A DNA stretch of 64,000 nt from Vibrio diazotrophicus (GTDB taxonomy: Bacteria; Pseudomonadota; Gammaproteobacteria; Enterobacterales; Vibrionaceae), in the NCBI RefSeq assembly GCF_038452265.1, contig NZ_CP151843.1:992001-1056000 (forward strand), read 5' to 3'. Within the stretch, counting starts at the first letter, position 1, and every line of letters begins with the position of its first letter. Position numbers and translations under genes: made by a program. Below are positions 12,001 through 20,339 of the stretch, one piece after another. The notes beneath the pieces are model-generated. The model was not told the origin of the DNA and did not search any database. It was given only the letters and a program-made list of their open reading frames with translations.

Positions 12001-15000
12001 ATAATAGGATCAAATGAAGCAGTCACAGTCACAGAGACATTTGCTGTGGAACTCACTCCAGCGGGAGTAATTGCGGTATCAATAGGAGCTTCAGATAATT
12101 CCACCGTGCCATTGGTAATAGCGGCATCACCGTTGTCATTATCGTTTACGGTAATATCCAGTTCTATTTGTGTCTTATCCAAGTCTGAATCTTCAGCGAT
12201 GACCACAAGTGGAATAGAGACTGCACTACTATCACTTTGATCCAGAGCCCTATAGAGCTCAAAAGTGTATGTAACATCACTATCGTTCGTGATTGGCAAA
12301 CTTGATGATAAGGAAGCCTGAAACACGTTGATGTGAGTGATACCATCACTATCGAGGATATATCCGATGATTGAAGCTCCATCTAACGAGACTGAATACA
12401 AAATCTCACTACCACCACTTGTTAACTGCGGCTGATTTGCATCACTAAAATAAAGTCCATCAACATAGTCACTTCCGATAGTGACATTGAAGCTACCATC
12501 ATGACTAACGCTACCAGACGTCAAATCGGATTCATCAGCCTCTACAACGATCGCGTTTACTAAAGCCTGATTGGCACCATCTTGAATGACATAAGTGAAC
12601 TGGTTACTGATTAAAGTAGAGTTATCGATGTCGCGAGCATTAATAGTTAAAGGTAACTCAACCAGATCACCACTTTGAAATTGATCGATTGGGTATTGAA
12701 GGTTCAGCTCTACCGAAGCAATAACATTGTTACCAGAAACAGCACCACTCAATGACAAACTGAAAACTGTCATACCATTAACTGAAGCTATGATTTCAGT
12801 GCCCGTTTCGTTCAGTTCATAACTCAAAGCTTCATTGGATAAAGAACTCGTCAAACCTAGCGCCTGAAGGCGAACTAAGGATACTTGATTAAACTGCAGT
12901 GATTCTGGATCTGGATTGTCTGAGCCACCAACAATATTCGTTGTTCCTATAGCCGATAAGTGGGTATCAGATAAGTTGACTTCGACAGCACTGACCGTGC
13001 TTTTTTCCACGTACCCTGGTTGGCCATCAACAATAGTAATCGTTGCTGTCGCTGTACCATAATCGATAGAGGTATCTGCGGCTACATAGTCAAAAGTAAC
13101 GACTTGTTCAATAGAATTATCTAAATTTCGAGATGCTTCAAAAACCCAATCGCCATTTGAGTAAACGGTTAGTTCACCTTTACTTAATGAGAAAGTGACT
13201 GAACCTCCGTGAGGCACCGTTTTTTGTTCTCCGCCAGCCTCAACAATTCGAACATATAACGCGCCATCAAAATCGATATCATTTACCAGCACATTGCCTG
13301 ACGATGTTTGATCTTCAATTACCGAATAAGTCTCATCATGAATGATGGGGTCTGAATCATAAATGGTAATTGGTAGCCGTGCTAAAACTGTTTCTTCTGT
13401 ACCATCTAAATCTGATTGTACACTTTTAATAATGATAGCCGTGACCAAATCATCATCGTTTATGTCGTGATCAACGGCTTGGTAAAACGTAATAGTGACC
13501 GTGCCGTCGCCGTTAATTTTCGCATCAAACACTGTCCGGCCATCTGATGAGATTCCTACCAGAGTTTGTCCATCGGGCGATACCACAGGGTCTATCGTCT
13601 GTCCGAGCGACGTCATCAATCCAATGACCGACTGATCTTCATTAAAGCTAAGTTCACCATTCTCGATATTGATATTTGAAGTACTGGATTGTTGGCCGTA
13701 AAAACCAATGATATTTTCGGAAAACGATTCGGAATCAGGCAGAATGATTGTAGGCATCGTGTCAAGAACCGTATTACCAGCGACATCCTGAACTTCCGCT
13801 TCAATAAACCATGTCGCGGTTTGATTCAGTTGTTGAATATCGATATCGTTTATTACCCAGTTTCCTGAGGCATCAACATTTCCGGAAAAAGTTAAGATAT
13901 TGGTACCATCAGAAACCCGTAAGGTAACAGACAGACCTTCAGCTACCCCACTTGTCGTCCCTCTCATTTCCGTAATCAAACCTTGACGGAAATTGGCAAT
14001 ACCCAAACCACTTTCTATATAGATGTCTGTATTTATATCGATCGTTGGTAAGGTAGCATCAATGGTTGTCGCACTATCGGATGCTGACGCAGGGTTACCC
14101 GCTATATCACCTGAAGAAACACTGACTGTAATAGGTCCGTCGTCCAACGACGTGAGGTCTTTATTTTCAATTCTCCAATTACCACTGTTGACTACAGCGG
14201 AGTAAGTAACAAATGCACCGTTAATATCAGTGATAGTAATGGTTACAGATTGACCATCCTCAATATTCGCAACAGAGCCAAAGAAAGTAGCGGCAGCTCT
14301 TTCTTCTATATTGAGATACCCGTCACCACCATCATCAACATCCGCATTGATAGCCGCAACGGTGTCTTTCACTATTGTTCCAGTTGCAACAGCTGGGTTA
14401 CCACTTATATCGACAGTTTCTACCGTAACTGTAAGAATACCTTCTGAAAAATCATCAAGGTTAATGTTCTCAATTTCCCAGCGCCCACCAGAGACAATGG
14501 AATTAAACCTCAAAATATTACCGTCATCATCCTTAACGGATATCGCTATTGGCTGCCCATCTTCGACTTGAACAATAAAACCCCTTATAGTCGTGGCATC
14601 AATCTCAAACTGATTGAGATACTCATCACCATTACCATCAAAACCCGCGCTAATCGCAGCCAAAGTGTCTTTAACAGTGGTATCAGTTGCAGATAGGTTA
14701 GTTTCGAACACATCACTCACTCGGGCTCGAACCTCTAATGGACCTTCTGCAAGTGAAGAAAGATCCACTCCAGATACTTGGTATCGTTCATTTTGTACTT
14801 TTGCTGTCGCTGTAACAAAATTACCCTTTTGGTCTAGGACTTGAATATTAACAATCCAGTTATCTCGGATATCTATGGCGTCGCCACGAATCGTTACGCT
14901 GGGAACTTCGAACCGATTCTCATACCCATCCCCACCATCGAGGATAGTTACCGTCAATGTCGCAGATTCGTTTAGACGCTCAGGAGGAGAAGGACGCTGA

Positions 15001-15380
15001 GTAAAAGAGGCATTCACGTCATTTTCAAAAGGACGTGTTTCGTAACCCGAAAACACCAATGTTTCAGGCAGAATTGCTTCAAGAAATATGGAAAAACTTG
15101 CGCTATCTGATGAATCATCGCCACTATTGTTTTGAGTGGAATCAGTTGTTACTGGGAGTTGGGAAGAGCTAGAAAGTCGAGACAAAATTTCTTGAACGTC
15201 AACTTCAATAGTATCGCTAGTAATTTGAGCGACATTCCCTTCTCCTATTTCTTGTGAGGTAATGACCACTGTTTCTATGTTAGGATTCAAAAACTCAGTG
15301 GTCGAGACTTCCTTCCAAGAACCATCGCTGAGCACTTGCCAAAGTACGTTTCCTACTTGGATATACAATATCGGTTCCAT
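6066..15380 (-). CDS. Giant type I secreted repeat adhesin (BapA/LapA-like), 3104 residues
   Basis: A single 9.3-kb open frame, first gene of the secretion operon, with an AGGA ribosome site. Residues 1-~110 form a unique head. Residues ~140-470 hold Ig-like repeats of about 101 residues, three of which open with an EF-hand-like loop (DGGDGYENRFE, DGNGDEYLNQFE, DDGGDGYLNIEE). Residues ~560-1420 hold five T1SS-143-type repeats (recurring VF...DGTV...YQAIDH-like blocks). Residues ~1660-2780 hold cadherin-like repeats marked by DIDGSE acidic ligands. The end has one RTX nonapeptide block (GGSGNDKFYF, about residue 2977) and a hydrophobic acidic secretion signal. No LapG-type di-alanine cleavage site is seen in the first 150 residues. 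Expected to mediate calcium-dependent surface attachment and biofilm formation. Confidence 0.93.
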   Translation of the reverse strand: MEPILYIQVGNVLWQVLSDGSWKEVSTTEFLNPNIETVVITSQEIGEGNVAQITSDTIEVDVQEILSRLSSSSQLPVTTDSTQNNSGDDSSDSASFSIFLEAILPETLVFSGYETRPFENDVNASFTQRPSPPERLNESATLTVTILDGGDGYENRFEVPSVTIRGDAIDIRDNWIVNIQVLDQKGNFVTATAKVQNERYQVSGVDLSSLAEGPLEVRARVSDVFETNLSATDTTVKDTLAAISAGFDGNGDEYLNQFEIDATTIRGFIVQVEDGQPIAISVKDDDGNILRFNSIVSGGRWEIENINLDDFSEGILTVTVETVDISGNPAVATGTIVKDTVAAINADVDDGGDGYLNIEERAAATFFGSVANIEDGQSVTITITDINGAFVTYSAVVNSGNWRIENKDLTSLDDGPITVSVSSGDIAGNPASASDSATTIDATLPTIDINTDIYIESGLGIANFRQGLITEMRGTTSGVAEGLSVTLRVSDGTNILTFSGNVDASGNWVINDIDIQQLNQTATWFIEAEVQDVAGNTVLDTMPTIILPDSESFSENIIGFYGQQSSTSNINIENGELSFNEDQSVIGLMTSLGQTIDPVVSPDGQTLVGISSDGRTVFDAKINGDGTVTITFYQAVDHDINDDDLVTAIIIKSVQSDLDGTEETVLARLPITIYDSDPIIHDETYSVIEDQTSSGNVLVNDIDFDGALYVRIVEAGGEQKTVPHGGSVTFSLSKGELTVYSNGDWVFEASRNLDNSIEQVVTFDYVAADTSIDYGTATATITIVDGQPGYVEKSTVSAVEVNLSDTHLSAIGTTNIVGGSDNPDPESLQFNQVSLVRLQALGLTSSLSNEALSYELNETGTEIIASVNGMTVFSLSLSGAVSGNNVIASVELNLQYPIDQFQSGDLVELPLTINARDIDNSTLISNQFTYVIQDGANQALVNAIVVEADESDLTSGSVSHDGSFNVTIGSDYVDGLYFSDANQPQLTSGGSEILYSVSLDGASIIGYILDSDGITHINVFQASLSSSLPITNDSDVTYTFELYRALDQSDSSAVSIPLVVIAEDSDLDKTQIELDITVNDNDNGDAAITNGTVELSEAPIDTAITPAGVSSTANVSVTVTASFDPIIYLGLLVSDGETVVDSNGNDVTHNGENLIWRDNGDGTYDAVLNSGVKVFEITLPSDFYLGSEQSAQVAVTIELYQPIDHLDGDGNEILIPVPVLTRDSDGTEVSSVSYINVYDGTNPQLSVNDGLTVNENGLVDDDLDRGTEQSSPSLSIVKGSDDVANITVDVSQFNSQNYRTSSGSLVTIGSADAQGWYYATDDSDQNVFRIRFNLDGTVEFELYQALMHQAPSGVLSDENELHLDFSITAVDADGDSSSSQTYTVTVIDDVPGSVEQTIELTEGDEYSGNWFSVHKNIDGADGAVITQLEYQGTVYDTGSAEFSGGTWTITLVNTSDGNAQYATLEMSQDGSFILNTELIVNTPIGGLLDELVVTIVDADGDQSNSTVELTLKDFEGFIRTVGVSTLEDNGENNGGLPNPLELPIRVFAGDSDDNEHVEEIRISVDSLQGGSLYLDGVLLTDDDDDGYINLRDSDGQLKGVSNFSVANGILTYQPLVNASNNTISVSLAISAVISSDTNPQGVILDTGSTVDIDILPVADAPEWSDQSEFSYETVEDSGDATLLNIVADLFDIDGSETLHYELSNIPDGLIITLNGSAIIEGKSYTQAQLNQMEITSEQNVAGQFTFDIRAVSTESGTVFDSETDQTADITHQVVVNVSPDADTPTLSVSNIKGLEDQVIDLNGYIVGSLTDIDGSETLCFRVEVQDGWTLPVGNGITLVATNTYLVTAQALANSQALLQPKEDISSYTESLSITVTAISTESMIDGLDPINETAESAPQVIEIHLKGVVDVPEVVDGGQGHWQYDNSTQIISNASPLNEDNLIQLDFIINTSDDDQSEEINILLSGIPEGTSLVDSNGAPVSLAVAYIDATNGPTYQISNSQLANTYLKPATDFSGELTLKVTVVSTEPDGDSGEFSLTVEMNVSPVVDQQDGLVIHSQGVEDNGIKLKLEPVVDQDNDGSESLTGYTIVSLPDELTLYFDDVEINASSLPFDLSTLLDGTSQALNELLNSGRLTVIASEDLSGEFNVEVSYQVTDTSPTGDVDVKELSATLTVTVEGKVDIGSEDVDKTRLDGAEDVFISSDGSPVDISGGVTFTELDLDGSEYIDYIVLQFSGDYNLVVSHPNGVSQDANGNWLIPMGDITSDSIVETAQDLLAGATISSSVDTEVIDVTAKAYVKDGSDSQYITDQFQIQITGNSGDGTGCADPGTPGSVQGQDILAREGEDIAVGQYLNSDVESSPDNLVSFFIPSDSLPDGVEIEGEGVTPAYDISGNLLGYSVTGTGLDSIRITGVDEDFSGCINFTIEVTETAPCDGDTKTTAQTITIQIAPVVDDITISPTNVVVQEDTVSTLNLELILGDSIADSQIIRGEGESSTGKETVNWVTLSVSNGASISAVDNALITDNGDGTWTITDVSRLNEIQVLPAEHYSGEIVLTVEANITDEVTGSCLSGENAVDTQTKETTVTIVVEPVVDKANLVSEDVTGNEDNYIYLGNLKASLFDQDGSESMSLIIKGVPQGAVLVWDNNGTYELLPNNGSNSANETEWQITQEQLDNIYLLPPLDFSGDVTLTLEAITQELGTDLYNYTTSEFTVGVLPVGDSVELNQVSESISGSESEVIHIDFVASSFETNSNEYLEVSMIVNASSDPSAFDGLGRIRIGNQFALFSLDANGNAVATILVRADEVNGLDFIPGDAFGQMDVTLSVRTYDQSVVQGNSEQAYGEAETSDLTITITPEPDEPILTAEYNSIVAEASGVIGLGLDMNLVHPSDQETGQITISGIPQGLELSHGSYQNGVYTVELSDVSDLSIIGGYTGADDFSLTVIPMASIGEQTASGLAQTIFVSLVETGDSTILASSADDLLIGGSGNDKFYFDTDGLGTTLNPSFDVISDFQISLSGGDNDTIDLSAIITATDIIQLDNKLDLTQTAEGTIVNLKPDQSGTQQQILLENVTFDDLYQADASGASEADILQKMIDDNNLIVSGVS

Positions 15381-15835
15381 CTGACATTCCTAAATCATCC
15401 AAAAAACAAGACATTAAAATACAAAACACTTACAAAAATAATGAGAATAATATTAAACCAATATTTCAATATTAAAATAACCACAATTAAAATAATGACA
15501 TTTGATAGACAAGGTTTTCAAGTAACTATATTTTTAGAAGATTACACCACTATAAAACAATAGTAGAAAAAATACGGATAGGCAAAAAAATCATACTTAC
15601 CATAAGCTTAACCAATTTAACTACAATTCTATAGATATAAACCTTTGTTTAGTTTTTAGTTTAATTAAATCATGATTTAGTTAAGACTTCTCTAATAAAC
15701 AATTAAAAACAATAATAAACACCCTCTATGGAATCAAGTTAAAAATATTCACCAAATATTTTTAAAATTAAAATTATCGTTCTACACTAAAATAGCTATA
15801 CGTTTGATCTATAGATAATTACTAAGGATATATCC
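15381..15835. other. AT-rich divergent intergenic region
   Basis: This 455-bp gap separates the adhesin operon (leftward) from the alkyl sulfatase gene (rightward) and must contain both promoters. It is very AT-rich with runs of alternating A and T. I see no coding frame with a credible start, no strong hairpin and no operator that I can name. Confidence 0.6.
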
Positions 15836-17791
15836 ATGAAGTCAGTTACTGCGTTAATTATAGCAACGTTAGTTTCTACTGGTGTGAATGCAACGGATTC
15901 AAAGCCCGCGACAAAAGCAACCATAGAAGCAAACAAAGCTGTTAAACAATCACTTCCTTTCAGCGACACCAAAGATTTTGATGAGGCTCAACGTGGTCTT
16001 ATCGCTAAACAAGATACGGTCACCATCAAAAACGAAAACGGTGATGTTGTTTGGGATCTGGAGCAATATAAAAAGTATATTGCATTGGGTAAAGACGCCC
16101 CAGACAGTGTAAACCCAAGCTTATGGCGCAATGCTCAATTAAACATGATAAACGGACTGTTTGAAGTTGCAGACGGTATCTACCAAATCCGTGGTTATGA
16201 CTTAAGTAACATCACTTTTATAAAAGGCAATACTGGCTGGATTGTCTTTGACCCTCTAATCTCTCAAGAAACCGCAGCCGCAGCTCTCAAATTCATAAAT
16301 AGCGAGCTAGGCGAGCGTCCAGTGGTTGCCGTTGTATATAGCCACAGTCATCTCGACCATTTCGGTGGTGTGCGCGGAATCGTTAACGAGGAAGACGTTA
16401 AAGCTGGCAAGGTGAAAATTATCGCATCGCACGGCTTCACTGAGCATGCTGTATCTGAAAACGTCATTGCAGGTAATGCAATGGGCCGACGTGCTATCTA
16501 CATGTATGGAGCTTTGTTACCACGAAACGAAATGGGTGGTGTTAATGGCGGTTTAGGTCAAACCACATCTACTGGTGTCGCGACCTTGATAAAACCAACC
16601 GACTATATTGAGAAAACTGGTGACGAGTTGACCATAGACGGCATCAGAATGGTGTTCCAGTATACACCCGGTACAGAAGCACCAACCGAAATGAACACTT
16701 GGTTTCCGGACAAAAAAGCACTTTGGATGGCTGAAAACACCACGAATACCATGCATAACATTTTAACTTTGCGTGGTGCGCAAGTTCGTGATGCATTGAA
16801 ATGGTCCAGCTACTTACAAGAAACCATTGAAATGTGGGGAGATGATGTTCAAGTCAAGTTCCAAAGCCACCACTGGCCTAAATGGGGTAATGAAGAGATT
16901 GTCGACTACTTCAAAACTCAACGCGATATGTACAAATATACCCACGATCAATCAGTTCGCTTAATGAACCAAGGGTACACTGGCGAAGAAATCTCTGAAA
17001 TTATCAAATTCCCAGATGAAATAGAAAACACATGGAGTTCACGCGGATACTATGGAACCTTACGTCATAACAGCCGAGCCGTCTACCAACGCTACATGGG
17101 CTGGTATAACGGTAACCCTTCTGACCTAAATAACCTTCCTCCAACCAATGCAGCTGTGGAATATGTAGAGTACATGGGAGGTGAAAAAGCAATCATTGAA
17201 AAGGCTCAGAAAGATTTCGATGCGGGTAAATATCGCTGGGTTGCTGAAGTTCTAAAACATGTTGTTTTTGCTAATCCTCAAAGTATAAAAGGTAAAGAGC
17301 TATTAGCGGATGCCTATGAGCAACTTGGCTATCAAGCTGAATCTGGTCCATGGCGTTCTGTTTACCTTCAAGGGGCCTACGAGCTAAGAAATGGCACACC
17401 ATCAGCAGGTGGTACAAATACAGCGTCACCAGATATCATCAGAAATATGCCTCCAGAAATGCTATTCGATTACTTAGCAGTACGAATTTTGCCGGATAAA
17501 GCCGCTGGTAAAAAATTCGCAATTAATCTGGATTTCACTGATTTAGATGAAAAATACACATTGTATGTTGAGCACTCTGTTCTCAACCACACGCGTAAGC
17601 AATCTGGTTCTCCTGACGTTTCCTTGAAGCTAACCAAATCGGTCTTGGACGATGTCCAGTTGGGTAATGTGACTTTGGAAAAGGCTATTGCCGATGGTGA
17701 CATTGAATTGTCGGGAGACAAAGAAGTGTTTAAACAATTTGTTGGTATGCTGGATACATTCAACTTTTGGTTTAATATCGTAACACCTTAG
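15836..17791 (+). CDS. Alkyl sulfatase, metallo-beta-lactamase fold (SdsA1/YjcS family)
   Basis: 651 residues with an N-terminal signal peptide (cut near VNAT), so periplasmic or exported. The family hydrolyses primary alkyl sulfates such as SDS to alcohol and sulfate. The zinc-site motif HSHLDH lies at residues 170-175 (H170, H172, D174, H175) inside a metallo-beta-lactamase domain (~110-330); AENTTNTMHN near 300 and FQSHHWPKWG near 345 follow as in SdsA1. An all-helical dimerisation domain (~380-510) precedes an SCP2-like C-terminal domain (~530-650) that binds the hydrophobic tail. The start follows an AAGGA site. The next gene begins 12 bases after the stop, so the two are probably cotranscribed. 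Confidence 0.95.
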   Translation: MKSVTALIIATLVSTGVNATDSKPATKATIEANKAVKQSLPFSDTKDFDEAQRGLIAKQDTVTIKNENGDVVWDLEQYKKYIALGKDAPDSVNPSLWRNAQLNMINGLFEVADGIYQIRGYDLSNITFIKGNTGWIVFDPLISQETAAAALKFINSELGERPVVAVVYSHSHLDHFGGVRGIVNEEDVKAGKVKIIASHGFTEHAVSENVIAGNAMGRRAIYMYGALLPRNEMGGVNGGLGQTTSTGVATLIKPTDYIEKTGDELTIDGIRMVFQYTPGTEAPTEMNTWFPDKKALWMAENTTNTMHNILTLRGAQVRDALKWSSYLQETIEMWGDDVQVKFQSHHWPKWGNEEIVDYFKTQRDMYKYTHDQSVRLMNQGYTGEEISEIIKFPDEIENTWSSRGYYGTLRHNSRAVYQRYMGWYNGNPSDLNNLPPTNAAVEYVEYMGGEKAIIEKAQKDFDAGKYRWVAEVLKHVVFANPQSIKGKELLADAYEQLGYQAESGPWRSVYLQGAYELRNGTPSAGGTNTASPDIIRNMPPEMLFDYLAVRILPDKAAGKKFAINLDFTDLDEKYTLYVEHSVLNHTRKQSGSPDVSLKLTKSVLDDVQLGNVTLEKAIADGDIELSGDKEVFKQFVGMLDTFNFWFNIVTP

Positions 17792-17803
17792 TTCGAGGTT
17801 AAT

Positions 17804-18259
17804 ATGCAGCAGAAAACGACTGTTCTGCTAGCTGCCAGTCTAATATTTACAAGCCCATTAAGTTGGGCTTGTTCATACGATGGACAGTTTAGCAATCCCT
17901 TTACCGAAAGCTACCCTGGGGCATTAGATGTTGCAATTGCAACACAGCAAGCATTAAAAAGTAATCTCATTACTTCTCCCCCTTCTTTGTCTGGAGGACA
18001 AGGATTAAGAAGAGTTACGTGGTGGTTACAACTTATGGCCAAAATGCCTATCGATATCCCTAATGGAACTTACATTTATCTTGTCGATAGCCAACTTTGG
18101 TCTCAATATAAGTCTACTAACAGTATAGATATCCATGTTATGCCACCGTCCGATGAAGCTATTGTTGTACAAATGACCGAAACGACCTTGCATAACTTAG
18201 TCAATAAGAAAATTACTTTTCTACAGGCAAAAGATTTAGGCTTAGCTTTACAGGCCTAA
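17804..18259 (+). CDS. Small exported protein of unknown function, downstream of the alkyl sulfatase
   Basis: 151 residues with a signal peptide ending at SWAC and a GAGG ribosome site; only 12 bases after the alkyl sulfatase stop. I do not recognise a named family. The C-terminal stretch IVVQMTETTLHNLVNKKITFLQAKD resembles, in spacing, the sterol-carrier (SCP2-like) segment of the sulfatase just upstream (SLKLTKSVLDDVQLGNVTLEKA). It could therefore be a stand-alone lipid-binding partner, but it lacks the rest of that domain. The mature protein starts with a cysteine followed by SYDGQF; the context is not a convincing lipobox, so lipidation is uncertain. Confidence 0.8.
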   Translation: MQQKTTVLLAASLIFTSPLSWACSYDGQFSNPFTESYPGALDVAIATQQALKSNLITSPPSLSGGQGLRRVTWWLQLMAKMPIDIPNGTYIYLVDSQLWSQYKSTNSIDIHVMPPSDEAIVVQMTETTLHNLVNKKITFLQAKDLGLALQA

Positions 18260-18332
18260 ATGGCTATGAGACAGAAGCGATAGCTTGTAGCAAAAATGCT
18301 AATTCCTTTGTTACAAGTTATCATTTGAATCT

Positions 18333-19226
18333 TCAATATCCAATATCCAATATCCACTGAGAAATAAATGAGTTAGACAATAGTTCCTCAGCGGAAATCA
18401 TGATTTGAATAAATCTATATTTTTTACCAAACAACTCAACACCGTCAAATTGAGACAACTCGCTCTTATGAATAACGTCATGTTCGATATGTCTATAGAA
18501 GAATTCATACATAGGTTCATTTTGCATCGTCAAAACAACGTGAGTAATGTTTGGATTTTCAACTATGATTTTTATTAACTCAAGGATAACTAATATTCTC
18601 GTTAAAGGATGTGTACTGAATATAGTTATAACATTTAACAGCTTCTTACTATTAGTCAACTCACTCTTTGGATAGAAATCCATGTTGTAGATATTGTTCA
18701 TGGAGTATTCTTCATTACTTAGCCCACAATCATTCAACCCATAGAGTATATGCCCCATCAAATAGTCGCTTTGATCGACTACAAGACTTAAATTCAGCTT
18801 AAATTTTATAAACAAGTCCTGGATATCAAACCACTCTAATCCTAAAAATAGTTGATGAAACGCATTAAGACTTGCATAGTATTGATTGTCACTATCAAAA
18901 CTCTCATATTGTTCAATATGATAATGCCCTTCATGATGAGAATAGGGATTTAAAATCCTATTTGTCATTTTATTCAAAGAGTTAAATGAATTATCTTTTG
19001 ACATTGAATCTAGTTGTATTAATGGAATTATTGATTGTCCTAAGGCTCTACAAACTAGAATCTGTTTAGAGGTTTTTGGTTTCGTCACACCTCTTTCCCA
19101 CCGGCTCAACGTCGTCAAATCCAACTTCTCAAAGCTAGAGCTATAATTTTGTAATAAATCAAGTAACTCGGACTGGGTACAACCGATATCTTCGCGTATT
19201 AAACTTATGTATTCTGAAAAATCCAA
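18333..19226 (-). CDS. Xre-type DNA-binding protein with uncharacterised C-terminal domain
   Basis: 297 residues. Residues ~5-65 form a Cro/C1-type helix-turn-helix (TQSELLDLLQNY, then LTTLSRWERGVTKPK), so it should bind DNA as a regulator. Residues ~95-297 are a separate domain I cannot name; it is rich in Asn, Ile and Phe, with short alternating strands and helices, and might bind a ligand. The start appears to be TTG at 19226, preceded by GGGAG about ten bases upstream; no ATG is available before the helix-turn-helix. The gene is AT-rich compared with its neighbours, which hints at horizontal acquisition. Confidence 0.75.
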   Translation of the reverse strand: MDFSEYISLIREDIGCTQSELLDLLQNYSSSFEKLDLTTLSRWERGVTKPKTSKQILVCRALGQSIIPLIQLDSMSKDNSFNSLNKMTNRILNPYSHHEGHYHIEQYESFDSDNQYYASLNAFHQLFLGLEWFDIQDLFIKFKLNLSLVVDQSDYLMGHILYGLNDCGLSNEEYSMNNIYNMDFYPKSELTNSKKLLNVITIFSTHPLTRILVILELIKIIVENPNITHVVLTMQNEPMYEFFYRHIEHDVIHKSELSQFDGVELFGKKYRFIQIMISAEELLSNSFISQWILDIGY

Positions 19227-19305
19227 TGTTATATATCTCCCGAGAGTAATATATAACGATAGTTGATAACAATTAATTTTCCAGTTGTAATGTTAACATT
19301 CTTAC

Positions 19306-20073
19306 TTAGTTAATATTATGAATTCGTTTATTTACTTCATTAGGTCTCATAGGCTTACCGGTGAAATAACCTTGGCAGACATCAACACCAATATCTCTCA
19401 GTGTTGACCATGTATCACTATCTTCAACACCTTCTGCCACCACAATCATTTTTAATTTTGAGCCCAACTCAACAGCATTATTCACAATGCAATTTGCTCT
19501 ATAATCGCTAACACATCGACTAATGAAACTGCGATCTATTTTCAGCTCTGAAAATGGGATTACAAGCAACTTCCACAAAGAAGAATACCCTATACCGAAG
19601 TCATCAATTGAAAACTTCACGCCCAAATCAATCAATTCATTTATATTGCTGACAATTGTGTTTGATAAATTACTATCTTCTACTTCTGTAATTTCTAAAA
19701 CCAGATTACCCATCGTAAAATCGTACTTTTTGCATACTTGTGCGACATCTAAATGAAAGCCCTCTCGTTGAAGACAGTAATAATCAACATTAACAGACAT
19801 AGTCCCAGAAAATTCATATGTCACATAATCACTAATAGAATTTTCTAGAGATATAAAAAATAATTTTTCCTGGAGACTGTACCAATATATTTGGCTTAAG
19901 AAATGTGCTGGACTAACTATACCGTGTTCAGGATGATGCCATCGGATTAGTGACTCGTATCCAATAATAGAGCCATTTGAGAAACAACGTTTAGGTTGAT
20001 AATGACTGATAAATTGGTTGTGATAGATTGCTCTGCTTAGAATGCCTTTGCTCACGTTTACATCGTTATTCAC
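19306..20073 (-). CDS. Stand-alone EAL-domain c-di-GMP phosphodiesterase
   Basis: 255 residues, essentially only an EAL domain. All usual metal and catalytic residues are present: E40 in YESLIRW (the EAL motif), N95, E127, D157-D158 in DDFGIGYSS, K178 with D180 in KIDRSF, E214 and E217 in AEGVE, and Q234. It should therefore hydrolyse c-di-GMP to pGpG in the cytoplasm. There is no membrane segment or sensory domain. The start is GTG with a GAGG site seven bases upstream. It lies just upstream of the Xre-type gene on the same strand (79-base gap), so the two may form a pair. It could affect attachment via the nearby adhesin (inference). Confidence 0.92.
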   Translation of the reverse strand: MNNDVNVSKGILSRAIYHNQFISHYQPKRCFSNGSIIGYESLIRWHHPEHGIVSPAHFLSQIYWYSLQEKLFFISLENSISDYVTYEFSGTMSVNVDYYCLQREGFHLDVAQVCKKYDFTMGNLVLEITEVEDSNLSNTIVSNINELIDLGVKFSIDDFGIGYSSLWKLLVIPFSELKIDRSFISRCVSDYRANCIVNNAVELGSKLKMIVVAEGVEDSDTWSTLRDIGVDVCQGYFTGKPMRPNEVNKRIHNIN

Positions 20074-20339
20074 GTTGGAACCTCATATTCAAAATCAAAC
20101 ACCTAGCTATTAATATTGCTAGCCATTTTTAGCGACCGTAGGCAACTGCTCTGGTCAGTGACAATAGCGTAAGATTTGAACATGTTTTTCTGAATGGCAT
20201 TTTCAATAACAGATAGACAACAATGCCTAATATCTAATCAAAAACACCTAAAGCATTGAATTAAAAGGCGACATATCTTCTCATTATCTTTTGACACAAC
20301 GATGAATAGACTGTTTCAAGCACATTTCTATACGGGAAT
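20074..20339. other. Intergenic sequence before the IS remnant
   Basis: No credible coding frame. AT-rich, with a short inverted repeat around 20108-20122 (ctagc...gctag). It probably holds the promoter for the EAL gene. Confidence 0.4.

Noticed and set aside
8652..14844. Many 60-90 codon frames within the adhesin gene on both strands
   Set aside because: All are shadows of a 9.3-kb continuous coding frame with clear domain structure.
6066..15380. CRISPR-like repetition
   Set aside because: The periodicity is of protein domains with diverged DNA, not short identical repeats with spacers.
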